NCBI GenBank assembly: GCA_001898465.1
Contig: MKTX01000017.1
Location: 62,001 to 126,000 of the forward strand
DNA: 64,000 nucleotides
Source: Sphingobacteriales bacterium 39-19
GTDB lineage: Bacteria; Bacteroidota; Bacteroidia; Chitinophagales; Chitinophagaceae
Direction of reading: 5' to 3'
Shown here: in pieces, positions 17,379 to 25,867 of the stretch
How the letters are laid out: each line of letters begins with the position of its first letter
Numbering within the stretch: the stretch's first letter is position 1
The notes under the pieces: model-generated
Database searches by the model: none
Seen by the model: only the letters and a program-made list of their open reading frames with translations
What the model was told of the DNA's origin: nothing
Program-made: the position numbers and the translations under genes

Positions 17379-18704
17379 ATGGCAATATTAGAAAGAAAAT
17401 TAGGCCTCGGGCAAGCTACTGCCATTAACATGATAGATATGGTAGGGATTGGCCCTTTCATCACTTTACCGATGGTGATCGGAATGATGAATGGCCCTTA
17501 TTTTTTATATGCCTGGATCGCCGGCGCCTTATTATCTATTGTAGATGGCATGGTGTGGAGTGAATTAGGAGCAGCGTTTCCAAAGGCGGGCGGCAGTTAT
17601 AATTTTTTAAAAGAAGCGTATGGTAAAAACGGCGCCGGTAAAATGATGAGTTTCCTTTTTGTTTGGCAAACCATGATACAGGCTCCCCTGGTTATTGCAT
17701 CGGCAGCTATCGGGTTTGCAAAATATTTTTCTTATCTGTTACCCCTTACTTCCATTACTGAAAAAATGGTAAGTGGTGGCGTAGTTATTTTAATAGTGGT
17801 TTTATTGTACCGGAAAATAGATGCAATAGGAAAAATCAGTGTTTTTTTATGGACCGGCGTTATCATTACCCTTCTTTGGATTATAGGTGGCGGAATTATG
17901 CACGGTAATTTTTTAACCCCGGTAAAAAATATCAATAACGGGCTTAGTGTGGACTATGCTTTTGTTACGGCTATTGGTTTTGCAAGTGTAAAATCGGTAT
18001 ATAGTTACCTGGGCTATTATAATATTTGCCACCTGGGGAGTGAAATTAAAAACCCGGCAAAAAATATACCCCGCAGTATGTTTATCTCTATAGCCGGTAT
18101 CGCCGTTCTCTATTTATTGATGAATATTAGCGTTGTGAGTGTGATTCCCTGGCAGCAAGCCAGGAACAGCGATTTTGTGATCAGTGAATTTATGGAGGTA
18201 TTGTTTGGCCATACAGCCGCTACGATTGTTACCTGCTTAATATTATGGGTGGCTTTTGCCTCCGTTTTTTCTGCTACGCTTGGGTACAGCCGTATTCCTT
18301 ATGCGGCGGCTGCAGACGGTGAATTTTTTAAAATATTTGCAAAACTGCATCCCGCAAAAAAATTTCCTTATGTATCCTTATTGTTTTTAGGAGCTGTCGC
18401 TTTTATTTTCAGCATGCTTTTAAAATTAAGTGAAGTAATAAGCGCTATCCTTGCCATGCGCATCATGATACAATTTATAGGACAGGCCATTGGCTTATTC
18501 ATTTTAAGAAGAAAAATGGATAAATCCTTTTTTCCCTACAAAATGCCTTTATTTCCCCTGCCGGTGATCCTGGCAATAGCTTTATGGCTGTTTATCCTTA
18601 TTTCAACCGGAACGGATTTAATGCTGAGTGGTTTTGTGGTAATACTCCTGGGCACCCTGGTTTATTTTATTAAGGCAAGGTTTCAAAAAGAATGGCCATT
18701 TTAA
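17379..18704 (+). CDS. APC-superfamily amino acid permease
   Basis: 441 residues from ATG 17379 (MAILERKLGLGQATAINMID). A TTG start 45 bases earlier would add a non-conserved leader. Around 12 hydrophobic segments are visible. The first helix carries the unwound GIGPF motif (MVGIGPFITLP) and the consensus WSELGAAFPKAGGSYNFLKEA follows in helices 2-3, both typical of APC transporters. Substrate unknown; amino acid or amine uptake or exchange at the inner membrane is the family role. It stands alone on its strand. Confidence 0.88.
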   Translation: MAILERKLGLGQATAINMIDMVGIGPFITLPMVIGMMNGPYFLYAWIAGALLSIVDGMVWSELGAAFPKAGGSYNFLKEAYGKNGAGKMMSFLFVWQTMIQAPLVIASAAIGFAKYFSYLLPLTSITEKMVSGGVVILIVVLLYRKIDAIGKISVFLWTGVIITLLWIIGGGIMHGNFLTPVKNINNGLSVDYAFVTAIGFASVKSVYSYLGYYNICHLGSEIKNPAKNIPRSMFISIAGIAVLYLLMNISVVSVIPWQQARNSDFVISEFMEVLFGHTAATIVTCLILWVAFASVFSATLGYSRIPYAAAADGEFFKIFAKLHPAKKFPYVSLLFLGAVAFIFSMLLKLSEVISAILAMRIMIQFIGQAIGLFILRRKMDKSFFPYKMPLFPLPVILAIALWLFILISTGTDLMLSGFVVILLGTLVYFIKARFQKEWPF

Positions 18705-18836
18705 GATTCCCGTTTTATTACATCAAATAAGGCCACCCGTTTTTTATGGATGCCCAAAGAAAGGTGGTTACAGTCCTGTTTTTTTTCCTGTTTCTATTCT
18801 CTTTACTTTATATTTACTGTATAAAATAAAAAACAA

Positions 18837-19328
18837 ATGGCAACTAAAAAATCAAATGCCCGTGCGGCAAAATCAGTTGAAGATAAATCTGCCCTCACAA
18901 AAATTGCAGAAACTATCGGTGAAGTAGCTGCTGAAATTTCAATTAAAGCAGGGCAGGTTTCCGGTATTGCTTCCCAGGCGATGGATACGGTGAAAGCTAA
19001 AATTCATACCATTACAGCACCCAAAGTAAAAAAGATTAAAAAAACGGCTAAGAAGCTTCCCAAAAAAGAAGTGAAAGCCGTGCAAAAACAGTTGAAGAAA
19101 ACTGTAACAAAGCCGGTAGCGAAAAAAGTAAATTCTGCTAAGAAGGAGGTAAAAGCAAAAGTAAAAAATGTGAATAAAAAAATAGTAAAGCCGGTTTCCA
19201 AAAAAGCAGCCTCTGCAAAGAGCGCCATGGTAAAGAAAGCAAAACAAGTTTCCAAAAAAGCAACAACGGCCAAAAAGGCGGTTAAGAAAACAGTAAAAAA
19301 AATTGCAAAGAAAGCCGGGAAAAAATAA
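18837..19328 (+). CDS. Histone H1-like Lys/Ala-rich DNA-binding protein
   Basis: 163 residues. The first 60 are an amphipathic, mixed-charge helix region (ALTKIAETIGEVAAEISIKA). The last 100 are extremely basic, built from irregular KKA, KKTVKK and KPV units like eukaryotic H1 tails and bacterial AlgP/Hc1-like proteins. It probably binds DNA without sequence specificity. Start ATG 18837. A second, unrelated-sequence H1-like protein lies at 54319-54906. Low-complexity sequence prevents a firm family call. Confidence 0.72.
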   Translation: MATKKSNARAAKSVEDKSALTKIAETIGEVAAEISIKAGQVSGIASQAMDTVKAKIHTITAPKVKKIKKTAKKLPKKEVKAVQKQLKKTVTKPVAKKVNSAKKEVKAKVKNVNKKIVKPVSKKAASAKSAMVKKAKQVSKKATTAKKAVKKTVKKIAKKAGKK

Positions 19329-19377
19329 TGCCGGCGGGGTATCGTAACAAAGCAACCAGGCACTTATCTTAAAAATA

Positions 19378-19851
19378 ATGAAAGTTCTAAAACACACACT
19401 GCTACTGGCATGCATGTTTTGCCTGGGTTTTTCATTTAAAACAATCATGTTAAAAAATAATGATACTATGAAACGGGTAACAGGAATTGGCGGTATTTTT
19501 TTTAAATGCAAGGATCCGGGAAAATTGAAAGAATGGTATAAAACACATTTGGGTATTGATGCCAATGAATACGGCACTACTTTTGAGTGGAAAGAATCTG
19601 CTGACTCTTCCAAAAACGGTTCCACACAATGGTCTCCTTTTGCCGAAACAACAAAATATTTTGAGCCTTCTCAAAAAGATTTTATGATTAATTACCGGGT
19701 GGCCCACCTGGAAGCATTGGTAGAAGAATTAAAGAAAGAAGGTGTGATGGTATTAGATAAAATGGAAACATATGACTATGGAAAGTTTGTTCATATAATG
19801 GATTTAGAGGGCAACAAAATTGAGTTATGGGAACCCATTGAAAAAGAATAA
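19378..19851 (+). CDS. VOC (glyoxalase/bleomycin-resistance fold) family protein
   Basis: The core (MKRVTGIGGIFFKCKDPGKL and KFVHIMDLEGNKIELWEP) is a single VOC module pair of about 125 residues. The C-terminal Glu in GNKIELWEP is the usual metal ligand. The frame opens at ATG 19378 with a hydrophobic stretch (LLLACMFCLGFSF) that resembles a signal peptide; an ATG at 19468 would give only the VOC domain. VOC proteins are usually cytoplasmic, so the start is uncertain. Substrate unknown. Confidence 0.75.
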   Translation: MKVLKHTLLLACMFCLGFSFKTIMLKNNDTMKRVTGIGGIFFKCKDPGKLKEWYKTHLGIDANEYGTTFEWKESADSSKNGSTQWSPFAETTKYFEPSQKDFMINYRVAHLEALVEELKKEGVMVLDKMETYDYGKFVHIMDLEGNKIELWEPIEKE

Positions 19852-19970
19852 ACAGGATGTGGCACTTATTATGAATTCAAAAGTGGTATGCCCGGAAATT
19901 GAATTGGTAACAGGAATAGCATGACCGGTTTTAGCGAGTCAATGAAAGTATGATATCGAAATGCCTGCCA

Positions 19971-20618
19971 TTATATTTTCTTTAAGCTTGCAATTGTTGC
20001 AGCGGGGTTATTAGACTTAAAGACGGTATTGCCGGCTACCAAAACATCGGCGCCTGCTGCTATTATTTCAGGGGCGTTTTGCAGGGTTACGCCTCCATCA
20101 ACTTCTATTTTTACCGGGAGGCCAGCCCCAGTTATCATTTTTTTGAGTGCTTTAATTTTGTGAAGGGTATGGGGTATAAATGCCTGTCCGCCGAAACCGG
20201 GGTTTACACTCATCATACATACCAGGTCAATATTTCCTAAAATATCTGCCAGGCTTTCTACCGCTGTATGCGGATTAATCGCCACACCACAATGCATACC
20301 CAAAGATTTTATTTGTTGAATATTTCTATGTAAATGCCTGCAGGCTTCCAGGTGTACCGTTAAGCTATCGGCGCCCGCTTCTTTAAAAGCTTCCGCATAT
20401 CTTTCGGGTTCTTCAATCATTAAATGTACATCGCAATATTTGGTGGTGGCTTTCCTGAAAAAGGAAACAAGCATAGGCCCAAAACTGATGTTGGGTACAA
20501 AGCGGCCATCCATCACATCTAAATGGTACCAATCTGCCTGGCTTTCATTTAGCATATTACAATCTTGTTGTAAGTTTAAAAAATTGGCAGATAATAATGA
20601 GGGTGCGATAAGCGCCAT
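19971..20618 (-). CDS. rpe: Ribulose-phosphate 3-epimerase
   Basis: 215 residues, a TIM barrel that interconverts ribulose-5-phosphate and xylulose-5-phosphate in the pentose phosphate pathway. Motifs: HLDVMDGRFVPNISFG, DVHLMIEEPERY, CMMSVNPGFGGQAF and IEVDGGV. Metal ligands His and Asp are in these blocks. The TPR lipoprotein gene lies 15 bases upstream on the same strand, so the two may be one transcript. Confidence 0.96.
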   Translation of the reverse strand: MALIAPSLLSANFLNLQQDCNMLNESQADWYHLDVMDGRFVPNISFGPMLVSFFRKATTKYCDVHLMIEEPERYAEAFKEAGADSLTVHLEACRHLHRNIQQIKSLGMHCGVAINPHTAVESLADILGNIDLVCMMSVNPGFGGQAFIPHTLHKIKALKKMITGAGLPVKIEVDGGVTLQNAPEIIAAGADVLVAGNTVFKSNNPAATIASLKKI

Positions 20619-20633
20619 AAAAATATTTTTAGT

Positions 20634-21428
20634 TTATTGTTTTACACCTAAGTTGGCCAATGCTTCTTTTGCTTCACTAAAATCGGGAGCATAAATAAGG
20701 GCTGTTTGGTAACTCTCAATCGCATCTTCTTTGCGGTTTAGTTTTTCAAAACAACGGCCCATATAATAATATCCTTCTTCAAAACTATTATTCAATTTTA
20801 CTGCTTTTTCTAAAACCAATAAGGCTTCCATATATTGTTGCTGATCGTATAAAGCCAATGCTTTTTCCCGGTATGCTTCCATAAAAGTAGGGCTTACCTG
20901 CAATGCTTCATTAAAAAAAGAAATAGCATCCTGTTTCTTACCTATGGCGCTAAAATATAATCCTTTTATAAAATAGGCTTCTTTTTCAGCATGGGCTTTA
21001 TATCCAATCAGTAAGGCATCAGCCAATTCAACTGCCCTTTTATTTTTTGTTTGGGCATATAAAGTGGCCAATGAAATTATATAGGCAGGTTCGGGAACCA
21101 ACCCTACTGCTTTTTCAAAAGCATGTATGGCCTGCAGGGTATCTCCATTTTCAAAATGAAGAATCGCCTTCATGTCCCAATAGCGGGCACGGGTACTATC
21201 AACCTGTAATGCCCTGTTTACGGTAGCAATGGCTTTTTCATAATTGCCGCCATCCCGGTAATATTGCGCCAGGTTTTCAATTAACAGGGCGCTATCCGGG
21301 TATTTTTTTACAGCAGCTTCTAACTGGTCTTCCCTGGGAGTTTCTAATATTTTAGCATCCGTGTTGTTCTCTTTTTCGTTGGTGCAGGAAAGAAACAAAA
21401 GAATAGATAAAAAAGCTGCGTATTTCAT
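20634..21428 (-). CDS. TPR-repeat lipoprotein
   Basis: 264 residues from ATG 21428. MKYAAFLSILLFLSC is a lipoprotein signal with lipobox LLFLSC. At least five tetratricopeptide repeats follow, e.g. AQYYRDGGNYEKAIATVNRA, AFEKAVGLVPEPA, and ALILYAPDF-like helices at the C-end. It probably sits in the envelope as a protein-interaction scaffold. The frame extends 15 codons further upstream, but a TATTTTTG promoter box (21433-21440) lies five bases before the ATG, which argues for this start and perhaps a leaderless message. Confidence 0.82.
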   Translation of the reverse strand: MKYAAFLSILLFLSCTNEKENNTDAKILETPREDQLEAAVKKYPDSALLIENLAQYYRDGGNYEKAIATVNRALQVDSTRARYWDMKAILHFENGDTLQAIHAFEKAVGLVPEPAYIISLATLYAQTKNKRAVELADALLIGYKAHAEKEAYFIKGLYFSAIGKKQDAISFFNEALQVSPTFMEAYREKALALYDQQQYMEALLVLEKAVKLNNSFEEGYYYMGRCFEKLNRKEDAIESYQTALIYAPDFSEAKEALANLGVKQ

Positions 21429-21432
21429 TTTG

Positions 21433-21440
21433 CAAAAATA
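21433..21440 (-). promoter_or_regulatory. Candidate -7 box (TATTTTTG) abutting the TPR lipoprotein start
   Basis: The minus strand reads TATTTTTG, and its last base is five bases before the A of the ATG at 21428. With the usual spacing, transcription would begin at or next to the start codon. No clear -33 TTG was identified. Confidence 0.45.
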
Positions 21441-21492
21441 CTGTTTACTGTTTAGATGACAATTATTTGACAATTATCATACTTTGTAGCAG

Positions 21493-21500
21493 TAACTTTG
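21493..21500 (+). promoter_or_regulatory. Candidate -7 box (TAACTTTG) for the TolB-like gene
   Basis: TAACTTTG matches TAnnTTTG. A TTG lies 23 bases upstream (21467-21469), slightly long for the spacer. The ATG is at 21519, giving a short leader of roughly 12 bases. Confidence 0.5.
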
Positions 21501-21518
21501 CGAAAATTTAATTAAGAT

Positions 21519-22625
21519 ATGAAATATGTTTTAATGGCATGCGGGGTAGCCTTTTTTTTATTGGGATTTACCGTTTTAAAAAATAATAAAAAAGCAGGTA
21601 ATAACCCCAGTCCGGTTAATGATACCATTCATTTTGAAGGGGAAGGCCATTTTGCGAATATGCGCCAACTTACTTTTGGCGGTGATAATGCAGAAGCTTA
21701 TTTTAGTTTTGATGGAAAATATTTAATTTTTCAAAAAACTAATCCCAAAGAAGGCATCCTTTGCGACCAGATATGGATGGGCAAAATACCTGTCACACCC
21801 GGTGAAACATTTAACCCTAAATTAGTAAGTACCGGCACAGGCCGTACTACATGTGCCTTTTTTTACCCCGATGGAAAACATATTTTGTATGGCTCTACAC
21901 ATTTAGGTAGCAAAGAATGCCCACAGGTACCCGATAGAAAAAAACATGGCAATAAATATATTTGGCCCATCTATCCCAGCTTCGATATTTTTAAAGCTGA
22001 TACCAGCGGTAAAATTGTAAAGCAACTTACTAAAACCAAGGGGTATGATGCTGAAGCAACCATTTCGCCCAAAGGCGATAAAATTGTTTTTACCAGTATG
22101 CGAAATGGCGACCTGGATTTATATACCATGGACCTGGATGGTAAGAATGTAAAACAAATCACATTTGATTTAGGCTATGATGGGGGCGCCTGGTTTAGCC
22201 CCGATGGAACCCAAATTATCTGGCGTGCCAGCAGGCCCAAAACACCGGAAGAAATAAAGGAGTATAAAGAACTGTTAGCCGAAAATTTAGTGGCGCCTAC
22301 GAATATGGAAGTATGGATAGCCAATGCAGATGGTAGTAACCCGAAGATGCTAACCAATTTAGAAAAAGCGAATTGGGCACCCAATTTTACACCCGATGGT
22401 AATCACTTTTTATTTTGCAGCAATCATGAATATGAAAGAGGGTTTCCATTTAATATGTACATCGCCAACCTGGATGGAAGTAATATACAAAAGATTTCAA
22501 GAGATAAAGGCTTCGATGCCTTCCCTATGTTCAGCCCCGATGGTAAGAGAATTGTTTTTAGCAGCAATCGCAATAATGGGGGCACCCATGATACAAATAT
22601 CTTCATCGCTGATTGGGTGAAATAG
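21519..22625 (+). CDS. TolB-like beta-propeller (PD40) protein, exported or membrane-anchored
   Basis: 368 residues with an N-terminal hydrophobic signal (MKYVLMACGVAFFLLGFTVL). PD40/WD40-like propeller blades repeat along the chain, each with a SPDGxxIxF-type core: AYFSFDGKYLIF, FYPDGKHILYG, ISPKGDKIVFTS, FSPDGTQIIWRAS, FTPDGNHFLFCS and FSPDGKRIVFSS. Such propellers bind proteins or carbohydrates in the periplasm or form part of larger peptidase-like proteins. No peptidase domain is attached here. Function unknown. A terminator separates it from convergent dsdA. Confidence 0.85.
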   Translation: MKYVLMACGVAFFLLGFTVLKNNKKAGNNPSPVNDTIHFEGEGHFANMRQLTFGGDNAEAYFSFDGKYLIFQKTNPKEGILCDQIWMGKIPVTPGETFNPKLVSTGTGRTTCAFFYPDGKHILYGSTHLGSKECPQVPDRKKHGNKYIWPIYPSFDIFKADTSGKIVKQLTKTKGYDAEATISPKGDKIVFTSMRNGDLDLYTMDLDGKNVKQITFDLGYDGGAWFSPDGTQIIWRASRPKTPEEIKEYKELLAENLVAPTNMEVWIANADGSNPKMLTNLEKANWAPNFTPDGNHFLFCSNHEYERGFPFNMYIANLDGSNIQKISRDKGFDAFPMFSPDGKRIVFSSNRNNGGTHDTNIFIADWVK

Positions 22626-22643
22626 ATGGGTATCATTATTATG

Positions 22644-22679
22644 AAAACAGGACATACTTCAATATGCCCTGTTTTTTTA
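22644..22679. terminator. Bidirectional terminator between the TolB-like gene and dsdA
   Basis: AAAACAGG (22644-22651) pairs with CCTGTTTT (22668-22675); four further pairs follow after one mismatch. A T run follows on the plus strand and the A run on the other side serves the minus strand. The end of dsdA overlaps the T tract. Confidence 0.75.
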
Positions 22680-24020
22680 TACAGGGTTATAAGAAATACC
22701 GGCCAGCATTTTTCCTCTTTCATAAAAAGACTGCATTTCTTGCGGAGGAACTAAATTACCACCCGTTGACCAGGCAATATGCCGAATGTTTTTTTCTGCT
22801 ATCTGCTGGGCTTGTATATAATTTGTAACAGCAATTCGTTGCGGGCCTATGAGACCCGCCGTGGCAGAGGGTTCCAGGAAAATGGATTCGCTATCAGCAA
22901 GCTGATAAAGCAGGGTAAACAATACATCATCATCCAGGGTATAAACACCGCTTATGAGTTTTTTACTGATGCCTGTTGCAAAAGCCGAAGGGCGGCCAAC
23001 GGCTAAACCATCTGCTTCGGTATGGTTATCAATTCCAAAATCATGTACACTTACTTTTTCCATTTTCCCGGTGAGGAGTCCTATAAGAACAGATGGGGAG
23101 TGAGTGGGCTCAGCAAAAAAACAATGAGCAGCATCTCCAAAAACCTGTCTTAGTCCAAATGCAATACCCCCGGGTGAGCCGCCTACGCCACAAGGTGAAT
23201 ATACAAATAAAGGATGCTGTTCATCTACCAAAATATTTTTTTCTGCTAATTGCTTTTTTAACCGAAGGGCAGCAACACTATAACCTAAAAATAAATATTT
23301 TGAATTCTCATCATCTACAAAATATCCTTTTGGGTTCGATAAGGTTACCTTTCTTCCTTCATTAATGGCCTCACTAAAATCGCCTTCGCATTCCACAACC
23401 GATGCCCCCTTTGCCAGCAAGAGATCTTTTTTCCACTGCCTGGCATCCGCACTCATGTATACCGAAACTTTAAAACCTAATTTAGCGCTTATAATTCCAA
23501 TACTTAAACCGAGATTGCCTGTAGAGCCTACCCCGATGGCGTATTGATTAAAAAAATGTTTACATTTTTCTGAATCAAAAATGGCATAATCATCATTTGG
23601 ATGAACCAGGTTATTTTCAATAGCCAATTGTTCGGCATAATGCAAAACTTCGTAAATGCCGCCCCTGGCTTTAATAGAACCGGCAATGGGCAATTCATGA
23701 TCGCATTTTAAAAATAACCTGCCGCTAACAGGCAGTTTTATTTTGTTTTCAAGAACCTGTTTCATCACAGGTATTTCTTTTAATGGAGATTCAATAATGC
23801 CATTGTACATGGCAGTTTCTGGGAATGCTTTTACCAGGTATGCTGCAAACCGATCCCAAAGTTTTTCAGCCTCCTGCATATCATTAATACCTACGGGTAA
23901 AGAATGGATATCCATCATTTTCTTTCGATGGGGATTGATCCAGGTAACAGGCTTATATTTAATTATTTCATCTAATAGAGGATAATCATGAATCCAATGA
24001 TCTAATTCTTTAAAAGGCAT
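22677..24020 (-). CDS. dsdA: D-serine dehydratase
   Basis: 447 residues, a PLP enzyme that turns D-serine into pyruvate and ammonia. The PLP lysine is in AGSIKARGGIYEV. The phosphate-binding glycine loop is GVGSTGNLGLSIG, and a second glycine-rich turn reads SPCGVGGSPGGIAFG. Length equals the normal DsdA. The usual dsdX transporter and dsdC regulator are not next to it. It may detoxify D-serine or serve cell-wall amino acid recycling. Confidence 0.93.
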   Translation of the reverse strand: MPFKELDHWIHDYPLLDEIIKYKPVTWINPHRKKMMDIHSLPVGINDMQEAEKLWDRFAAYLVKAFPETAMYNGIIESPLKEIPVMKQVLENKIKLPVSGRLFLKCDHELPIAGSIKARGGIYEVLHYAEQLAIENNLVHPNDDYAIFDSEKCKHFFNQYAIGVGSTGNLGLSIGIISAKLGFKVSVYMSADARQWKKDLLLAKGASVVECEGDFSEAINEGRKVTLSNPKGYFVDDENSKYLFLGYSVAALRLKKQLAEKNILVDEQHPLFVYSPCGVGGSPGGIAFGLRQVFGDAAHCFFAEPTHSPSVLIGLLTGKMEKVSVHDFGIDNHTEADGLAVGRPSAFATGISKKLISGVYTLDDDVLFTLLYQLADSESIFLEPSATAGLIGPQRIAVTNYIQAQQIAEKNIRHIAWSTGGNLVPPQEMQSFYERGKMLAGISYNPV

Positions 24021-24070
24021 GATCGCATTATTTAAATCATCAGTTATGGCAATTTGGAATAACCTTGCTG

Positions 24071-24078
24071 CAAAGGTA
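24071..24078 (-). promoter_or_regulatory. Candidate -7 box (TACCTTTG) for dsdA
   Basis: The minus strand reads TACCTTTG, matching TAnnTTTG, about 50 bases before the dsdA ATG. No well-placed -33 TTG was seen. Confidence 0.45.
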
Positions 24079-24142
24079 GAACTATTTTTATACCTGCTTT
24101 TGTTAATAAAGCAGCTTGATACAGGTATTCATAAAAAAAGAG

Positions 24143-24169
24143 AGAAGATCCAGTATGAATGGATCCTCC
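24143..24169 (-). terminator. Rho-independent terminator after the SIMPL gene
   Basis: On the minus strand GGAGGATCCA pairs with TGGATCTTCT (10 pairs, two of them G-U) around a seven-base loop. A pyrimidine-rich tract with seven consecutive T residues follows. It lies just after the stop at 24182. Confidence 0.7.
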
Positions 24170-24181
24170 CGCTTGCATGTA

Positions 24182-25225
24182 TTATTTTTTTTCAATCCTG
24201 GTTTGTACTATATTTTTTCCTTTCAGTTCAATATCTTTCTTTTTTGCTTCCACATCTAATTCTAATAATTTCAACTGCAGGTCTTTTACTTTTTTATTAT
24301 AGGCTTTGTCTTCTGCATCTTTTTCGGGATCATAAATTTGAAATTGCCCTTTAATTGAAATATAAACTTGTACCATGGGTTCGTTTACTACCGGGTTTAT
24401 CACTTTATCAAATTGTTTATCCGGAACCTTATCGTAAAAAAGGGTGCGGTTTTTTTCAGCATAGTTATAGGTTATAGTAGTTGGCTTTTTATCTCTATAT
24501 TGAATGAATTGTGCCGGCATGCCGGTTTTGGCAGCTGTATATTGTAGATATCTTTCAGCCGGGTAAGCGCTTCCTTGTTTTTCGCCAATACTTACAAATC
24601 GGCTAAAGATGCCTGCTTTTTCCATATTCATTTTTTTTGATAGTAAAATGTTCATGGCTTCATTCCTGAGTTGGGCATACACTGCTTCGAGGTCTTCCAG
24701 GGAATATTCTACTTTTACCATATCGTAAATTTCTGCTTTTGCTGCCATACTGATGAGGTCATTAATAGCGGATTGTTCTTTAAAACTGATGTGTACATTT
24801 TTTTTTATTTCAAAGCCGGCAGGCAGTTCATTAAATGTTTTGCTGTATTTTTTTTCTTGTAATTCTGTTTCATAAGTGGGTAGCATAGAAACGGGATCAA
24901 TAAAAACCAGGGCATCTGCAATCCCGTTTTGTTTTAAAAACCGGGTAAAAAATTCAGTCCTTTGCCGCATGGCTGTTTCTGCTTCCTCAATTGATTTACC
25001 ATGTTGGCTCAGGCTAAAGATGGCAACATAGCCCGTGGCTTTCACGTTCATCATTACACTCGCTTCCAGTTGGTTGCTATAATTATAAGAGGAAGAAGGG
25101 TTCAAGGCCAGGTTTACCGGTTTGCTCTCATAGTTTGGATTGCTCTCCACTACATTTCCGCCAATTTGTGAAAATCCGGTATAAAATGAAATAAGTAAGC
25201 CGGCTGATAATAAAATTTGTTTCAT
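24182..25225 (-). CDS. Secreted SIMPL-domain (DUF541) protein
   Basis: 347 residues with a signal peptide (MKQILLSAGLLISFYTGFS). The middle part resembles the SIMPL/DUF541 fold: a strand with VKATGYVAIFSLSQHG, then a helix with EEAETAMRQRTEFFTRFLKQ, and later INDLISMAAKAEIYDMVKVEY and an AQLRNEAMNILLSK helix. The C-terminal 50 residues are highly charged (KKVKDLQLKLLELDVEAKKK), a likely coiled coil. Periplasmic; function unknown. It is flanked by terminators on both sides, so it is probably monocistronic. Confidence 0.68.
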   Translation of the reverse strand: MKQILLSAGLLISFYTGFSQIGGNVVESNPNYESKPVNLALNPSSSYNYSNQLEASVMMNVKATGYVAIFSLSQHGKSIEEAETAMRQRTEFFTRFLKQNGIADALVFIDPVSMLPTYETELQEKKYSKTFNELPAGFEIKKNVHISFKEQSAINDLISMAAKAEIYDMVKVEYSLEDLEAVYAQLRNEAMNILLSKKMNMEKAGIFSRFVSIGEKQGSAYPAERYLQYTAAKTGMPAQFIQYRDKKPTTITYNYAEKNRTLFYDKVPDKQFDKVINPVVNEPMVQVYISIKGQFQIYDPEKDAEDKAYNKKVKDLQLKLLELDVEAKKKDIELKGKNIVQTRIEKK

Positions 25226-25291
25226 GTTTATTTTTTGATTTATTTATTATCTGTACACGCTTCATTCAAAATCGTTCAATTTTTATAAAAC

Positions 25292-25324
25292 AAAAAAAGC
25301 ATTGCGGTTACACAATGCTTTTTC
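25292..25324 (-). terminator. Terminator after the TonB-domain gene
   Basis: AAAAAGCATTG (25294-25304) and CAATGCTTTTT (25313-25323) form a perfect 11-pair stem with an eight-base loop. On the minus strand it is followed by a T run. It lies 19 bases after the stop at 25343. Confidence 0.8.
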
Positions 25325-25342
25325 GTAGAAAATATCTTTACT

Positions 25343-25759
25343 CTATGGCACGGCAAAATGAATGCTTACTTCATGGTAAGCGGTTACCGGTTTATTTTTA
25401 ATTTTTGCTGGTATCCAATCTCTTGCCTTGTTTACTAACCTTAGTGTTTCTTTACCCGTTCCATACCCGGGATCTTTAACTATTTCCAGGTTACTCATTT
25501 TGCCATCTTTGTGTATAATAAATTTTACAGTAGCCGTATAGCTTCCGGCGGGCGCTTCATTATCGGTAGCTACCGTTTTATTCCGGTTGTTTTCTACATA
25601 AAGATTCCAGGCTTCATCACCCCCCGGGTAAGTTACCGGAACATCTGTTTTTACGTAGATTTTATCTTCCTTTAAGGCTTCCGGTTCCTGTTGTGTTTGG
25701 CCAAATGCAGAAGGGACAATAAAAAAGAGTCCTAAAAAGTATATTGTTTTAAGCATCAT
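25343..25759 (-). CDS. TonB C-terminal-domain protein, small and secreted
   Basis: 138 residues. A signal peptide (MMLKTIYFLGLFFIVPSAFG) is followed by a short linker and a TonB C-terminal-like domain: TYPGGDEAWNLYVENNRN, SYTATVKFIIHKDGKMSNLEI, KARDWIPAKIKNKPV and HEVSIHFAVP. Unlike energy transducers it has no long Pro-rich periplasmic spanner, and the N-terminal segment looks cleavable, so it may not couple to ExbB/ExbD. Such short TonB-fold proteins are frequent in Bacteroidota; their role is not established. Confidence 0.82.
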   Translation of the reverse strand: MMLKTIYFLGLFFIVPSAFGQTQQEPEALKEDKIYVKTDVPVTYPGGDEAWNLYVENNRNKTVATDNEAPAGSYTATVKFIIHKDGKMSNLEIVKDPGYGTGKETLRLVNKARDWIPAKIKNKPVTAYHEVSIHFAVP

Positions 25760-25853
25760 TTAAGTTTTTTTAATTGAAAAACTAAGTTACTGATTAACTA
25801 AATTAATTGTACTGATTTTACAGGATAAACTACATAAATTTAATAAGTATCAG

Positions 25854-25861
25854 TAACTTTG
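25854..25861 (+). promoter_or_regulatory. Candidate -7 box (TAACTTTG) abutting prfB
   Basis: TAACTTTG matches TAnnTTTG, and its last base lies only seven bases before the ATG at 25868, so the transcript would be leaderless or nearly so. No convincing -33 TTG was found. Confidence 0.5.
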
Positions 25862-25867
25862 CCGCAT

